Assembly (NCBI RefSeq): GCF_900111345.1
Contig: NZ_FOGY01000008.1
Span: 1 to 64,000 of the forward strand
Reading direction: 5' to 3'
Length of the DNA stretch: 64,000 bases
From: Psychrobacillus sp. OK032
GTDB taxonomy: Bacteria > Bacillota > Bacilli > Bacillales_A > Planococcaceae
The notes under the pieces are model-generated. The model did no database searches and was not told where the DNA came from. It was given only the letters and a program-made list of their open reading frames with translations. Shown here in pieces: positions 53,842-63,731 of the stretch (positions are counted from its first letter, which is position 1; each line of letters opens with the position of its first letter). Both the position numbers and the translations under genes were made by a program.

Positions 53842-54711
53842 ATGGGACTTGGTTTAAAATTAAAAAATATTATTATGATCTTAATTGGTTCTGCAATTTA
53901 TAGCTACGGATTTGTTCATTTTAATATGCAAAATGAGCTTGGGGAAGGCGGCTTTGCAGGAATCACATTAATCTTATTTTTCGTTTTTAAATGGGATGTA
54001 GCTTTAATGAACCTGTTATTAAATATTCCTATGTTTATATTAGGATGGAAGCTTTTAGGCAGAAAAGTATTTTTGTATACAATCATCGGCACTGTAGCGG
54101 TTTCTGTATTTTTGAAAATATTTCAGATTTACGAAGTACAAATTGGTTTACAAGATGACATGTTTCTTGTTTCTTTATTTGCAGGGGTATTTGTCGGGGT
54201 CGGTTTAGGTATTATTTTCAGATTTGGTGGCACTACTGGTGGTGTGGATATTATCGCAAGACTTGGTCAAAAGTATCTCGGCTGGAGTATGGGCAAAACG
54301 ATGTTCATGTTCGATGCATTGGTCATTTTAGTTTCCTGGCTTACATTTTTAGATATTAGATCCGTGATGTACACACTTGTGGCCGTTTTTGTCGGAGCAC
54401 GTGTAATCGATTTTGTACAGGAAGGTGGGTATGCGGCGCGTGGAGCGTTCATCATCTCTGAACATCAAGATACTATTGCAAACCGTATAACGAACGAAAT
54501 GGACCGTGGAGTGACTGTTTTAAAAGGATATGGACATTATACAAAGAAAGAACGCGAGATTTTATATTGTGTTATTGCTAAAAATGAAATTGTTCGTCTC
54601 AAATCGATTATCACAGCAGTAGATCCTCATGCATTTGTTTCTGTTACGGAAACGAATGATGTAATGGGTGAAGGATTCACGCTCGACGAGGAGAAAAGGC
54701 CAATAGATTAA
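53842..54711 (+). CDS. ypjC: YitT-family membrane protein
   Basis: 289 residues. Five or six helices fill about 10-190: SAIYSYGFVHFNMQNELGEGGFAG is characteristic, with FGGTTGGVDIIARL. The C-terminal cytoplasmic DUF2179 domain (about 200-280, GVTVLKGYGHYTKKEREILYCVI) follows. The transport role is unknown. AGAGGTGGG precedes the ATG. It is divergent from ypjD; in B. subtilis the gene is next to it too. Confidence 0.9.
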   Translation: MGLGLKLKNIIMILIGSAIYSYGFVHFNMQNELGEGGFAGITLILFFVFKWDVALMNLLLNIPMFILGWKLLGRKVFLYTIIGTVAVSVFLKIFQIYEVQIGLQDDMFLVSLFAGVFVGVGLGIIFRFGGTTGGVDIIARLGQKYLGWSMGKTMFMFDALVILVSWLTFLDIRSVMYTLVAVFVGARVIDFVQEGGYAARGAFIISEHQDTIANRITNEMDRGVTVLKGYGHYTKKEREILYCVIAKNEIVRLKSIITAVDPHAFVSVTETNDVMGEGFTLDEEKRPID

Positions 54712-54856
54712 AAGTGAAAAATAGGATTTTACAATAAGATTAAAACCTGTTTCTATCGTTTCGAAGGGCTTTGGACAGACTCTTTACTATATTATTATAG
54801 TCTGAGTTTTGAGAGACTGATCTTATGCCTGAGTAATATTCACTTATATGATTGTA

Positions 54857-55140
54857 GTGGAAGGCGGCGACTCCAGCGGAGGCCAACAGGACGATGGTCA
54901 CGAAGGCGCGTGTGCCCACAGGACGTGGGTCATGCTCCTGCGGTTACTCGTCGCAGAAAGACATTGCAATCGTTGCCGCAGGACGCGGCGAAATTAGATT
55001 GCCTTCCTTCGATGTGGCGCACTTAGCCTTCGTTCCTCTGGTGAGACAGATGAGAGATCTCAGGTGTACGCGTAGCTACGGTGATGGCTCATCGCTCACC
55101 CCGCTAAAAAGCGTCCGCCTGTAACGGAAATCAACAGTAG
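54857..55140 (+). repeat. Interspersed GC-rich repeat, full copy
   Basis: Begins GTGGAAGGCGGCGACTCC, has AGCGGAGGCCAACAGG, GTCACGAAGGCGCGTG, ACAGGACGTGGGTCATG, CTCCTGCGGTTACTCGTCGC, CGTTGCCGCAGGACGCGGCG and TTAGATTGCCTTCCTTCGAT. It ends GCTAAAAAGCGTCCGCC and TGTAACGGAAAT. It is about 280 bp. The copy at 26041-26300 lacks part of the middle. The copy at 61290-61540 is on the other strand. Confidence 0.85.
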
Positions 55141-55214
55141 TGTTTAAACATACCCTTTCTCCAAACTATCAAAACACTGAATTAATAAAGTGGGAAATAA
55201 TACATTTACTTATT

Positions 55215-55266
55215 CTATTTCAAAAAGGATTGTCCTAAGTCATGGAGACTTTGAACAATCCTTTTA
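55215..55266 (-). terminator. Terminator of the zinc metallopeptidase gene
   Basis: On the minus strand AAAAGGATTGTTC pairs with GGACAATCCTTTTT. It lies about 17 bases past the stop. Confidence 0.85.
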
Positions 55267-55282
55267 TTTTACATGTATTATT

Positions 55283-55966
55283 TTATTCGTCTCTACTACT
55301 CATACCTGTATAAATCAATATTAAACGTAGTAACTCAAGTACAGCAACTGCAGTAGCAGCAACGTATGTTAAAGCAGCAGCATTTAATACTTTCTTCGCA
55401 TGACGTTCTTCCTCATTGCGAATAATACCATGCGATACCATTTGGTCCATCGCCCGATTCGAAGCGTTAAACTCAACTGGAAGCGTAACAATTTGGAACA
55501 CAACACCAGCAGCTAGTAACAAGATACCAAGTAACAACAAGCCACTCATGGAAGCAAATATACCGATCATAACAAAAATCCATGAAGCATGAGAAGAAAT
55601 ATTTGCAATAGGGACTAATTTATGACGTAATGTTAAAAATGAATAAGCTTCTTTATGTTGAACTGCATGTCCTACCTCATGGGCTGCAATAGCCGATCCT
55701 GCAACGGAAGCCTCATGATAGTTATGCGAAGACAATGCGACAATCTTAGTCATTGGGTTGTAATGATCACTTAAAAAACCACTACTTTCAACTACTTTTA
55801 CTTCATATAATCCATTTGCATCTAAAATGGTTCTTGCTACTTGTGCACCAGTCATACCAGAAGTTGAGCGTACTTTGGAATATTTTTTATACGTACGTTT
55901 TACTTTCATTTGTGCATATATCGGCAATAACAATATTATTGCAAAATATATGATATAAGAAATCAC
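55283..55966 (-). CDS. YugP-family membrane zinc metallopeptidase
   Basis: 227 residues. HEVGHAVQH (about 95-103) is the HExxH-like zinc site, flanked by hydrophobic segments (helix at 1-20, two around 115-165, one near 205-222). VYEVKVV with SDHYNPMTK and a basic KRTYKKYSK segment are typical. The function is unknown. It follows ypjA by about 58 bases. A B. subtilis homologue is YugP; the B. subtilis gene at this place is ypjB, which is not similar. Confidence 0.85.
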   Translation of the reverse strand: MISYIIYFAIILLLPIYAQMKVKRTYKKYSKVRSTSGMTGAQVARTILDANGLYEVKVVESSGFLSDHYNPMTKIVALSSHNYHEASVAGSAIAAHEVGHAVQHKEAYSFLTLRHKLVPIANISSHASWIFVMIGIFASMSGLLLLGILLLAAGVVFQIVTLPVEFNASNRAMDQMVSHGIIRNEEERHAKKVLNAAALTYVAATAVAVLELLRLILIYTGMSSRDE

Positions 55967-56024
55967 GAAGCATTTCCCCTTTCTGAATCTATACTTATTA
56001 TTTTAATAGGTTATCCAATCTCAT

Positions 56025-56621
56025 TCAACTAATACGATTTGACCTTTTTTGATATACTACAATTGCAATGCTAATACATACAATTGATAACCAAAATGTA
56101 AAATAGCCAATTTGACTGGCATATTCGCTCAAACTACGATATGTGGGCATTTGGCCGAATACATAGTCAATGACATCATTATGCAATGTCCAAACTGCTG
56201 CGATAAAAATATGTACGAATTTAAATCTATAGAAAGGTATATAAAGTACAGCCTGTAATGCCATTGCGAAATGAGAAGCGACAAGCATCCATCCCATCCA
56301 GCCTATGGAACCAGTCTCGATATACGTCCAAATATTCATGACTACTGCCCATACACCGTATTTAACCAACGTAATAAGCGCAAGTGCTTCTATTAACTTC
56401 CAATTTTTCTTTAATAGCCATCCGAGTAATGCAATCGTAAAAAATAAACTTGCTGTTGGGCTATCAGGAACAAACAGAAGAAATTTAGGCTCCGTAACTG
56501 AGAGCTGGCTCTCATACCAAATATAACCGTAAATTGTCCCTAATAAATTCACTACGAACAATAACCACATAAAAGACTTATTAAAGAGCACTAACTTCCC
56601 ATACGTTATCATTTCTTTCAT
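56025..56621 (-). CDS. ypjA: DUF1405 membrane protein YpjA
   Basis: 198 residues and about six helices: SFMWLLFVVNLLGTIYGYIWY, LLFVPDSPTASLFFTIALLGWLLKK, and HFAMALQAVLYIPFYRF. The VPDSPTAS loop is characteristic of DUF1405 (YpjA). Role unknown. It follows the qcr operon terminator and is on the same strand, as in B. subtilis. Confidence 0.88.
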   Translation of the reverse strand: MKEMITYGKLVLFNKSFMWLLFVVNLLGTIYGYIWYESQLSVTEPKFLLFVPDSPTASLFFTIALLGWLLKKNWKLIEALALITLVKYGVWAVVMNIWTYIETGSIGWMGWMLVASHFAMALQAVLYIPFYRFKFVHIFIAAVWTLHNDVIDYVFGQMPTYRSLSEYASQIGYFTFWLSIVCISIAIVVYQKRSNRIS

Positions 56622-56644
56622 AGAAACGCTCCTTCATTGGTAAG

Positions 56645-56676
56645 TAAAAAAGAGAGTCAGTTTCCTGACTCTCTTT
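56645..56676 (-). terminator. Terminator of qcrABC
   Basis: On the minus strand AAAGAGAGTCAGG, AAA, CTGACTCTCTTTTTT. Confidence 0.9.
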
Positions 56677-56698
56677 ACTTTTTATTATGTCTAGCTAT

Positions 56699-57478
56699 TT
56701 ATTCCGTTGGTTGAAGTGTTGTAATAAATTCTGCTAGTTTGTGAAGCTCTTCTTCCGTTCCAGTGTAAGTACCACCTGGCATCCCGCCAATACCTTCATG
56801 CGCAATGTTAACGATTTCATCAGCAGTATAGTCTAAACCGATTAATGGCTTACCTAAACCGCCTTCGAAAGCATTACCATGACAACCGATACAAGACGAC
56901 GCTTGATACAGCTGATAGCCTTCAGAAGTTTCATCAATTTCTACTGCAACTTCTTCTTTAATCTTACCGTATTCTGCAGCAGCTTCCCAGTCATGGTTTA
57001 CTACTGATTCCCAAGTTAAGAAAATAATTGCAGCTAATGCTAGAAGCATAAAACCAGTTGGTAAAGGACGTTTAAATGGACGTCTTTCTTTACTAGTGTC
57101 TAAGAATGGTACTAATAGAAGTGCACCAAAAGCTAAACCTGGCATGATAATTGCTCCAATAATATTAAAAGGACCAGAAGCAAACTCATATTTTAATAAC
57201 TGGTATAAGAATAAGAAATACCAGTCTGGTACTGGAATATAGCCTGTATCCGCTGGATCAGCTGGACGTTCCAGTGGAGATGGATGTACAGCAGTTAATA
57301 CTAGATAACCTACTAAGAAAACAGCACCGACTAACCATTCCTTCAATAAAAAGTCTGGCCAGAAAGCTTCTGTTTTACCCGGATACTCAGAATAGTCTTT
57401 CGGAGTTTTCTTTGGTCTGCTAGCTGGATCTGTGACACGCGAGTCACCAACAAATTTCATACCTTTTCCGCGATGCAT
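56699..57478 (-). CDS. qcrC: Menaquinol:cytochrome c reductase cytochrome b/c subunit
   Basis: 259 residues. The first part (about 1-160) is the C-terminal half of cytochrome b, or subunit IV, with three or four helices (VPDWYFLFLYQLLKYEF). The last 100 residues are a cytochrome c domain with the haem site SCIGCHG and a Met ligand region (GIGGMPGGTYTGT). This fusion is the usual Bacillus QcrC. Together with QcrA and QcrB it passes electrons from menaquinol to cytochrome c, which may feed the ba3 oxidase at 5 kb. AAAAGGAGGGG precedes the ATG. Confidence 0.95.
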   Translation of the reverse strand: MHRGKGMKFVGDSRVTDPASRPKKTPKDYSEYPGKTEAFWPDFLLKEWLVGAVFLVGYLVLTAVHPSPLERPADPADTGYIPVPDWYFLFLYQLLKYEFASGPFNIIGAIIMPGLAFGALLLVPFLDTSKERRPFKRPLPTGFMLLALAAIIFLTWESVVNHDWEAAAEYGKIKEEVAVEIDETSEGYQLYQASSCIGCHGNAFEGGLGKPLIGLDYTADEIVNIAHEGIGGMPGGTYTGTEEELHKLAEFITTLQPTE

Positions 57479-57520
57479 AATGTCCCCTCCTTTTTAAGAA
57501 TAATCCGTACCACTTACCCA

Positions 57521-58195
57521 TTATAGTGGTCCAGATATACCTTGACGACGAATCATGATAAAGTGTGCTGCAAGTAAACCGAATAATGCAGCCGGTAAGA
57601 AGAACACATGAATCGCAAAGAATCTTGTTAAAGTTTGTGCACCGATGATTGTTTCATCACCAGCTAAAAGCGTTTTAATCATTCCACCAATAAATGGAAC
57701 AGATGCAGCAATTTCAATACCTACTTTTGTTGCGAACAATGCTTTCATGTCCCAAGGTAGTAAGTATCCCGTAAATCCTAAACCTAACATAACAGCGAAG
57801 ATTAAAACTCCAACCATCCAGTTTAGTTCACGAGGTTTTTTATAAGAACCAGTAAAGAATACACGTAATGTATGTAAGAACATCATAACAATAACAAGTG
57901 ACGCTCCCCAGTGATGCATCCCACGCACGATTTCTCCGAATGCTACTTCATTTTGAAGATAGTAAACAGATTCCCATGCATTTTCAATATCTGGTACGTA
58001 ATACATAGTTAAGAACATACCGGATAGAATTTGAATAACTGTGATGAAGAATGTTAATCCCCCGAAACAATAAACAAATGCAGAGAAATGGTGTGCAGGG
58101 TTTACGTGTTCTGGTACTTCGTGGTCTGCAATATCACGCCATATAGGTGTAATATCTAGACGTTCATCCACCCAATCATAGATTTTATTAAGCAC
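57521..58195 (-). CDS. qcrB: Menaquinol:cytochrome c reductase cytochrome b subunit
   Basis: 224 residues with four helices. The b6-type haem His pairs lie in HHFSAFVYCFGG, GMHHWGASLVIVMMFLHTLRVF and FFAIHVFFLP, and the quinol region FTGYLLPWDMKA. It is the short cytochrome b6-like form, whose partner is the b/c fusion QcrC. It lies between qcrA (21 bases) and qcrC (42 bases). Confidence 0.97.
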   Translation of the reverse strand: MLNKIYDWVDERLDITPIWRDIADHEVPEHVNPAHHFSAFVYCFGGLTFFITVIQILSGMFLTMYYVPDIENAWESVYYLQNEVAFGEIVRGMHHWGASLVIVMMFLHTLRVFFTGSYKKPRELNWMVGVLIFAVMLGLGFTGYLLPWDMKALFATKVGIEIAASVPFIGGMIKTLLAGDETIIGAQTLTRFFAIHVFFLPAALFGLLAAHFIMIRRQGISGPL

Positions 58196-58216
58196 TGATG
58201 TCGTACCCCCTTACTT

Positions 58217-58720
58217 TTAAACTAATGTGTTAGGTATAGCTTTTCCAATTTCTAAGAAACCGTCATTTTCACGAATTTCAAATTGATCCAACGGACCTAG
58301 AGGTGGTGTTTTTGGAACGTTCTGTCCGTTTTTCTCATAACGACCTGCGTGACATGGACAGAAGAATTGATTTTTGTGTGCTGGGTCACCTTCCCAGTTT
58401 ACCGTACATCCTAAATGCTTACATACAGGAGAAAGTGCAATAATTTGATCTCCTTCTTTGTAAACCCATGCAGCATTTGTTATATCAGACTTGTACCATG
58501 CATCCACTTGTTCAAAAGTGAAATCTACACGCTCGGGAACTTCTGTAATATCGGCAATTTTCTTCTCCGTTAATACGAAATCTCCACCTTCTGATTTTTG
58601 CAATACAGGATCAATTGCAAATCGTACCATTGGCATAAGCATTCCTGCTGCCATGAAACCGCCAACACCTGTTAATGTATAACTTAGAAATTGACGTCTT
58701 GATACTTTATTGTTACTCAT
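58217..58720 (-). CDS. qcrA: Rieske iron-sulphur subunit
   Basis: 167 residues. A twin-Arg-like start SRRQFLSYTLTGVGGF with a helix precedes the Rieske fold, whose two cluster boxes are CKHLGCTVNW and CPCHAGRYEKNG. It takes one electron from menaquinol. The signal RRQFLS suggests Tat export and anchoring. First gene of the qcrABC operon. AAAAGGAT before the ATG. Confidence 0.96.
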   Translation of the reverse strand: MSNNKVSRRQFLSYTLTGVGGFMAAGMLMPMVRFAIDPVLQKSEGGDFVLTEKKIADITEVPERVDFTFEQVDAWYKSDITNAAWVYKEGDQIIALSPVCKHLGCTVNWEGDPAHKNQFFCPCHAGRYEKNGQNVPKTPPLGPLDQFEIRENDGFLEIGKAIPNTLV

Positions 58721-58807
58721 CCTTTTCCCCCCTCTTACTTAAAGGTCAGTCCAATGGACATACTTGCTTGAAATAATAATACTAGGACATATCCATGATA
58801 TATCAAT

Positions 58808-58833
58808 AAAAAAGGAAGGTCAATATTCCTTTG
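58808..58833 (-). terminator. Terminator after ypiF
   Basis: On the minus strand CAAAGGAATATTGACCTTCC, then TTTTTTAT. Its stem is 6-7 bp. Confidence 0.7.
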
Positions 58834-58878
58834 TCATGAATTATGAACTTTGTGAACATTTCATGCAACAATTTGTCA

Positions 58879-59325
58879 CTAATTCGCCCATTTTTTCGCG
58901 AATATTGGAATGAGTTGTCGTAGTTGGTCTTCTAACACAGAATTTCTCATTTTTTGATCCATGGAATCTAGTGGAACTGATGGTGTCCAAATTACGTCAT
59001 GTTCATCCCCCAAAGTACTCCACTCACGATCAGAAGTAATGAAAAATATGTACTTAAACTCGGCTTTTAATAGTTCCTCTTTCCAGATATCTAACAATGA
59101 CTGCTTGTCCTGTCCTGCTGTATAAGAGAAGGAAGGAAATAAAACAATCCTTCCTTTAAACTGATTTTCAATTAAATTTGCCAAAGATAACGTAAAATCC
59201 GCTGCAGATGCAGCAAATGGAAATCCATGCTCCGAACCATCAATAACAATTAGTGGGATCACTGCTGTATCTATATATTCTTTTTGTGCTTGAAATACTG
59301 CACTATCTTTTCCGTTCCAATGCAT
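58879..59325 (-). CDS. ypiF: DUF2487 protein YpiF
   Basis: 148 residues: MHWNGKDSAVFQAQKEYIDTA (start), VIPLIVIDGSEHGFPFAASA, LFPSFSYTAG and FIFFITSDREW-like segments. It fits the DUF2487 family, which stands between ypiB and qcrA in Bacilli. No catalytic motif or signal peptide. Function unknown; the link with the qcr complex is by position only. Confidence 0.85.
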   Translation of the reverse strand: MHWNGKDSAVFQAQKEYIDTAVIPLIVIDGSEHGFPFAASAADFTLSLANLIENQFKGRIVLFPSFSYTAGQDKQSLLDIWKEELLKAEFKYIFFITSDREWSTLGDEHDVIWTPSVPLDSMDQKMRNSVLEDQLRQLIPIFAKKWAN

Positions 59326-59336
59326 GGTTATCTCTC

Positions 59337-59888
59337 CTAATTTCCTCTATGCTGTAGTTGTTTCCACAATTCTGAAAGCTCCAAAAATTTATTTTTGTTA
59401 TTTTCATCAATCGCTTGATCAATTTGTTTTTTTAATTGTTCTACTTGAAATGAATGAAGACTTTCCGCTAACATATCCTCAGCGATTCGTTTATCCTTTT
59501 CACTTATATGCAAATACTTTGGCATAAAAGGATTTTCTTCTAATACCGCTAAGTACTCTGGGCTAGGTGGGAGCGTTTGAAAGTTCAATTGAATGTACAT
59601 GTCTTCTTCTGGATGTAGACGTAGATCATGAAATGACTTTTCCGCATCTGCTGTCATCACACTGCCCTTGTAAAAGCGAAATGGGATGCCAGAGGATGTT
59701 GTAACCGACATGATCATTGCTCTAGGACAATAGTGTGCTTCCTCCACAAAATGTACGTTATTTAACAGTGTTTCGTGACTTATTAAGTAATTCAAAATCC
59801 AGACGCACTCTCTTCTTTTCATTTGATACTTTTTTAAAAACCATCGAACAAATTCTTTTTTCTCCCCAACTGAAACAGAAGCAGTCAC
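59337..59888 (-). CDS. ypiB: UPF0302 protein YpiB
   Basis: 183 residues. The FVRWFLKKYQMKRRECVWILNYL start and VHFVEEAHYCPRAMIMS are characteristic of UPF0302. The C-terminal helical part (FQVEQLKKQIDQAIDENNKNKFLELSELW) is the IDEAL domain type. Role unknown. It lies 20 bases after ypiA and 11 bases before ypiF. Confidence 0.88.
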   Translation of the reverse strand: MTASVSVGEKKEFVRWFLKKYQMKRRECVWILNYLISHETLLNNVHFVEEAHYCPRAMIMSVTTSSGIPFRFYKGSVMTADAEKSFHDLRLHPEEDMYIQLNFQTLPPSPEYLAVLEENPFMPKYLHISEKDKRIAEDMLAESLHSFQVEQLKKQIDQAIDENNKNKFLELSELWKQLQHRGN

Positions 59889-59908
59889 GTAACCTCTCCT
59901 TCCTCTTT

Positions 59909-61153
59909 TTATTCCACTAAGTCAAACCAAGTACTATTTTCAGGCTGTAATTTTTGCAGTATTGCTACTACTTCTAGTGCTTCGTCTCTTTTCCCTTCTT
60001 CTAGCAGGAAATAGACGTATTTTTCTAAAAATGCAGCATCCTCTTTATGTTCATTATATGCTAGCTTATAAAATGCATATGCTTCATCGTACAATTCTAA
60101 ACGCTCATAGCTACTAGCGATAAATGGGTACATAGATGACCACTCAAAGTGTTGTTGCTTCAACGTTTCATACAGTTCGATTAACTCCTCATCCATCTCT
60201 TCTGCCGAAAATAATGAAGAAAGAATAAAAATTGCATCCATATATTCTGGATCAAGTGCAATGGCTTCGCGCAAGAATGACTCCGCTTCTTTCACTCTAC
60301 CCAATTTAAGCGAAATTTTACCTGCAAATAAATAATATTCTTTCTCAAATTCATCTCTTGCAATACCATCTGTTATCGCTTTCAATGCTTCTTCATTTTT
60401 CTCAAGCATTGCATACGTTTCCGCAAGCAACATATATCCCGAAAAATAATCTGGATCGATTTCAAGTAAATTTTCTAAATGTTTCACAGCTGATTCATAA
60501 TACTGCGCTTGGAATGAAGCATAGGAGGCGTGAAATAAAACATCTGGAGCTACTTCCTTCTGCAATGCTTCTGCATAATAAGGAATCGCTTCCTCATAAG
60601 CCGCTCCCGCACTATAAATTTCTGCTAGCTTGAGCGATAAGTCCACTGCTGGAATTGCTTCTTGCTGCGGAAGTAAATCTTCCATTAATCTAGCAGCTTC
60701 TAAATATCTACCAGTTTCAAATAATAGTTCCCCTTTTGCGTAAAGAAGTAATGGTTCTTTTGGCATAATGCCGATTGCTTCATTAATCTTTTGCTCCGCT
60801 ACTTCATATAATCCGATCATTTGATAATAATCAGCTAAGGTAAGAAGTGCTTGTGGGTATGCATCACTCGATTTTTCAACTTTTGTAAGTAATTCTAGTG
60901 CCTCATCTTCTTTATCCATTTCTAGATAAAGCTGTGCTTGATCAATTTTCAGTTGATTTTCTTCTGGGAATAAAAAGTGTAAATGGTCTAATACTTGCAC
61001 CGCTTGTTGTAAAAAACCATATTGTGCTAATAAATCCGAGAGTTCATATTGCTCATCTGGATGTCCATCCAGTAAAAAAGCATCCAGCAGCTCTCCCAGT
61101 TTTTCTAAGTTTCCTTCTTCCATCGCTTGAATAAAAGGCATCATTTTTTCCAT
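59909..61153 (-). CDS. ypiA: Tetratricopeptide repeat protein YpiA
   Basis: 414 residues made of about 10-11 TPR units of 34 residues (ALLTLADYYQMIGLYEVAEQK, LLYAKGELLFETGRYLEAARL, SGYMLLAETYAMLEKNEEALKA, ASSYERLELYDEAYAFYKLAY). It is acidic and cytoplasmic. It fits B. subtilis YpiA, next to aroE. It is probably a scaffold; partners are not known. Confidence 0.9.
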   Translation of the reverse strand: MEKMMPFIQAMEEGNLEKLGELLDAFLLDGHPDEQYELSDLLAQYGFLQQAVQVLDHLHFLFPEENQLKIDQAQLYLEMDKEDEALELLTKVEKSSDAYPQALLTLADYYQMIGLYEVAEQKINEAIGIMPKEPLLLYAKGELLFETGRYLEAARLMEDLLPQQEAIPAVDLSLKLAEIYSAGAAYEEAIPYYAEALQKEVAPDVLFHASYASFQAQYYESAVKHLENLLEIDPDYFSGYMLLAETYAMLEKNEEALKAITDGIARDEFEKEYYLFAGKISLKLGRVKEAESFLREAIALDPEYMDAIFILSSLFSAEEMDEELIELYETLKQQHFEWSSMYPFIASSYERLELYDEAYAFYKLAYNEHKEDAAFLEKYVYFLLEEGKRDEALEVVAILQKLQPENSTWFDLVE

Positions 61154-61204
61154 ATCATCACCTATACTTTCTCTATGTCTTTATCGTACAAGAACATTTG
61201 GTTA

Positions 61205-61247
61205 TGAACAAGAAAAAAAACTCTCCTATTTAAATGGAGAGCTTTGA
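61205..61247 (-). terminator. Terminator of the aroA region
   Basis: On the minus strand CTCTCC, ATTTAAAT, GGAGAG, TTTTTTTTT. It is now separated from the coding sequence of aroA by the chemoreceptor and a repeat. Confidence 0.85.
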
Positions 61248-61289
61248 AAAGTGTTATAAAGTTAGGTTCCACTTGAAATACGGTTGATT

Positions 61290-61540
61290 TGCACTCCGGA
61301 CGGACGCTTTTTAGCGGAGGGAGCGATGGACCATCTGTGTCAAAAGAGGAACGAAGGCTAAGAGCGCCATATCGAACGGAAGACAATCTAAGTTCGCCGC
61401 GTCCTGCGGCAACGATTGCAATGTCTTTCTACGACGAGTAACCGCAGGAGCATGACCCACGTCCTGTGGGCACAGGCGCATTCGTGACCTACATCCTGTT
61501 TAGCCTCTGCCAGAATCGCTGCCTTCCGCTACAATCAACA
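61290..61540 (-). repeat. Interspersed GC-rich repeat, inverted copy
   Basis: Plus strand: GACGCTTTTTAGCGG, GAGGAACGAAGGCTAAGAGCGCC, GAAGACAATCTAAG, CGCCGCGTCCTGCGGC, TCGACGAGTAACCGCAGGAG-like and CATGACCCACGTCCTGTGGGC. These are the parts of the 54857-55140 copy in reverse order. Confidence 0.85.
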
Positions 61541-61589
61541 TAGAGTCTAACAGTATTACTTTCTTGCAATACGAATTCACGCTATTATG

Positions 61590-61745
61590 GATAGAAAATC
61601 CTCTGTCGCTGTTAATTGTTCAACAGCTTTTATAGAAGCTTCCAGTTCCTTCAACATTTCTTTAATTCACTAACTTGATATCCCGAGTATTCTACAGCTA
61701 GTTGTTTAATAGCTGTTTTTGTGTGATTACTGATTAATTCAGGAT
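61590..61745 (-). pseudogene. Short gene remnant beside the chemoreceptor
   Basis: On the minus strand ISNHTKTAIKQLAVEYSGYQ and VSELK run to a stop. A shift then gives MLKELEASIKAVEQLTATED. Together they look like the last 50-60 residues of a helical protein. No family identified and no start. Low confidence. Confidence 0.35.
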
Positions 61746-61759
61746 AATCTTAGTATTTA

Positions 61760-63451
61760 TTACAGTTTGAATTGATTTACTATAACTTGTAGATCCTCTG
61801 CCATTTTGGATAAATTAGTTGCAGAAGCTGTAATTTCTTCCATAGATGCAAGTTGCTCTTCTGAAGCAGAAGCTACGTTTTGTGTATTAGAAGCAGAGTA
61901 TTGTGCAATATTTGCCATTTCTTCAATCGAAGCGTTCACTTCTTCTACACTTGCGGACATTTCTTCAGAAATAGCAGAAACTTCCTGAATTTGAGCGGTA
62001 ACTTGTTCAATGGAATGTAAAATCTTTTCAAAACGTATTCCAGTTTTATCTACAATTACCTTACCGGCAGCTACTTCTTTCGTGCCAATTTCCATTACGT
62101 TTACTGCTTCGGTAGTATCTTTTTGGATTTGGTTTATTATTCCTGCTATTTGGTCTGCTGAGTCTCTTGACTGTTCTGCAAGTTTACGAACTTCGTCTGC
62201 AACTACAGCAAATCCTTGTCCATGTTCTCCAGCACGAGCAGCTTCTATTGCTGCATTAAGTGCCAATAAATTTGTTTGGTCCGCTATTCCAGTTATAACT
62301 GCAATAATATTGCCTATTTCCTGAGAAAGATTACCTAATTTTTTTATACTCAAAGCAGAATCAGCTACAGCGTTGTGAATGGCATCCATTTGTTGAATCA
62401 TTTGTTGAAGTGATTCATTCCCCAAGTTAGCTTCTCTATTTGTTTCAATTGCCGATTCAGAAACATTGGATGAGGTTTCTGCTACTTGTTGAATTCCAAT
62501 AGCCATTTCTTTCATTGCTTCAGAAGATTCATTGGCAGTGTTAACTTGTGTCTCTGAACCACTAGCGATATCCTGAATAGATGTTGCAATCTGTTCGGTT
62601 GCTTGGGATGTCTGTTCAGCACTAGCGGTTAGTTCCTCTGCGGACGATGCTACATGATTTGAGTTCATACTGACTTGTTCAATTACCGTCCGAAGATTTT
62701 CAGCCATATGATTAAAGGAACCAACAAGTTCACCAATTTCATCTTTGTTTTTCACTTTTACCATTTCAACAGAAAGATCTCCATCTGCCATTTTTTTGGC
62801 GGAGTTGGCTAATGCAATAACAGGATTAGAAATAATACGCCCCATAATAAGTGCTATGGCGATTCCAACTAGAACTGCAATAATTCCTATTGCTAAGACT
62901 AGTACGATTGTATTTTTTACCATTTTCGTGTTATTAGCACTACCATCGACTAATAAATCATGTTGAAAGTCTGAAAGTTTAGCTACTGCCTCGTCAAGTC
63001 TGACTACAATATCTCTTCCTTCCGAAGAAACAAGTGCCTCATATTCCTTATTTTTATTCTGCTTTTTTAGATTAAATACCTTCTCTGTGAACTGTACATA
63101 CTCAGTTTCAATCTTATCGATATCTTCTAACATATTAATCGCTACTGGCAGTTTAAATTTTGAATATAACGCATCATATGATTCTTTAAAATTAGCAACA
63201 GCGTTAGTGTAGTCTTGGAGGGATAGATCATCTCCTACCATAAGATAGCCTCTCATCGCAATTATTTCTTGTTTGACAGCCACTTGCAACTCCTTAATTT
63301 CAACTGCTTTCATTGCTTTATCATCTACTAAATCAGTATATGAATTATTCAAAGTTGTAATTTGGCTGTAGCTAATACCAATCATTATGACTAATAAAAG
63401 TAGAACTGCAGAAAATCCACTAAGCAATTTTTTGTTAATCGTCCATTTCAT
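61760..63451 (-). CDS. Methyl-accepting chemotaxis protein
   Basis: 563 residues. Helix 1 (about 7-29) is followed by an external four-helix-bundle sensor region of about 150 residues (4HB_MCP type), helix 2 (about 185-208) and HAMP (about 209-262, [20 protein letters not shown]). The signalling coiled coil has a hairpin tip, [26 protein letters not shown]. It should pass an external signal to CheA; the ligand is unknown. Start at MKWTINKK after GAGGTG-7; the frame opens six codons earlier. It lies between aroA and the aroA-type terminator, so it is probably an insertion. Confidence 0.93.
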   Translation of the reverse strand: MKWTINKKLLSGFSAVLLLLVIMIGISYSQITTLNNSYTDLVDDKAMKAVEIKELQVAVKQEIIAMRGYLMVGDDLSLQDYTNAVANFKESYDALYSKFKLPVAINMLEDIDKIETEYVQFTEKVFNLKKQNKNKEYEALVSSEGRDIVVRLDEAVAKLSDFQHDLLVDGSANNTKMVKNTIVLVLAIGIIAVLVGIAIALIMGRIISNPVIALANSAKKMADGDLSVEMVKVKNKDEIGELVGSFNHMAENLRTVIEQVSMNSNHVASSAEELTASAEQTSQATEQIATSIQDIASGSETQVNTANESSEAMKEMAIGIQQVAETSSNVSESAIETNREANLGNESLQQMIQQMDAIHNAVADSALSIKKLGNLSQEIGNIIAVITGIADQTNLLALNAAIEAARAGEHGQGFAVVADEVRKLAEQSRDSADQIAGIINQIQKDTTEAVNVMEIGTKEVAAGKVIVDKTGIRFEKILHSIEQVTAQIQEVSAISEEMSASVEEVNASIEEMANIAQYSASNTQNVASASEEQLASMEEITASATNLSKMAEDLQVIVNQFKL

Positions 63452-63684
63452 GTAAAAACACCTCAACACTTTTTATATTAATTTTTCAACTCATTCAAAC
63501 CTACTATTAGTTATGTCTAAAGTAGCGAAAATGCACCTATACAAAGGTAGCACAAAGAACTATAAAAGGAAAGTATTTCTACAATTCTAATAAATAAATG
63601 AGTAAATAAGCTTGGATTTAGACTCATTTTTACTACAATTTGGGGATATCATAGCAAGCTTTCTTGTATTGCTAGGTTCCATAA

Positions 63685-63731
63685 TGAAAAAAACAGACCA
63701 AGAAACGACTGAACTCGTCCTTGGTCTGTTA
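63685..63731 (-). terminator. Terminator next to the aroA stop
   Basis: On the minus strand AACAGACCAAGGACGAGTTC and AGTCGTTTCTTGGTCTGTTTTTTTC form a long stem with a T run right after the stop. Confidence 0.9.
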
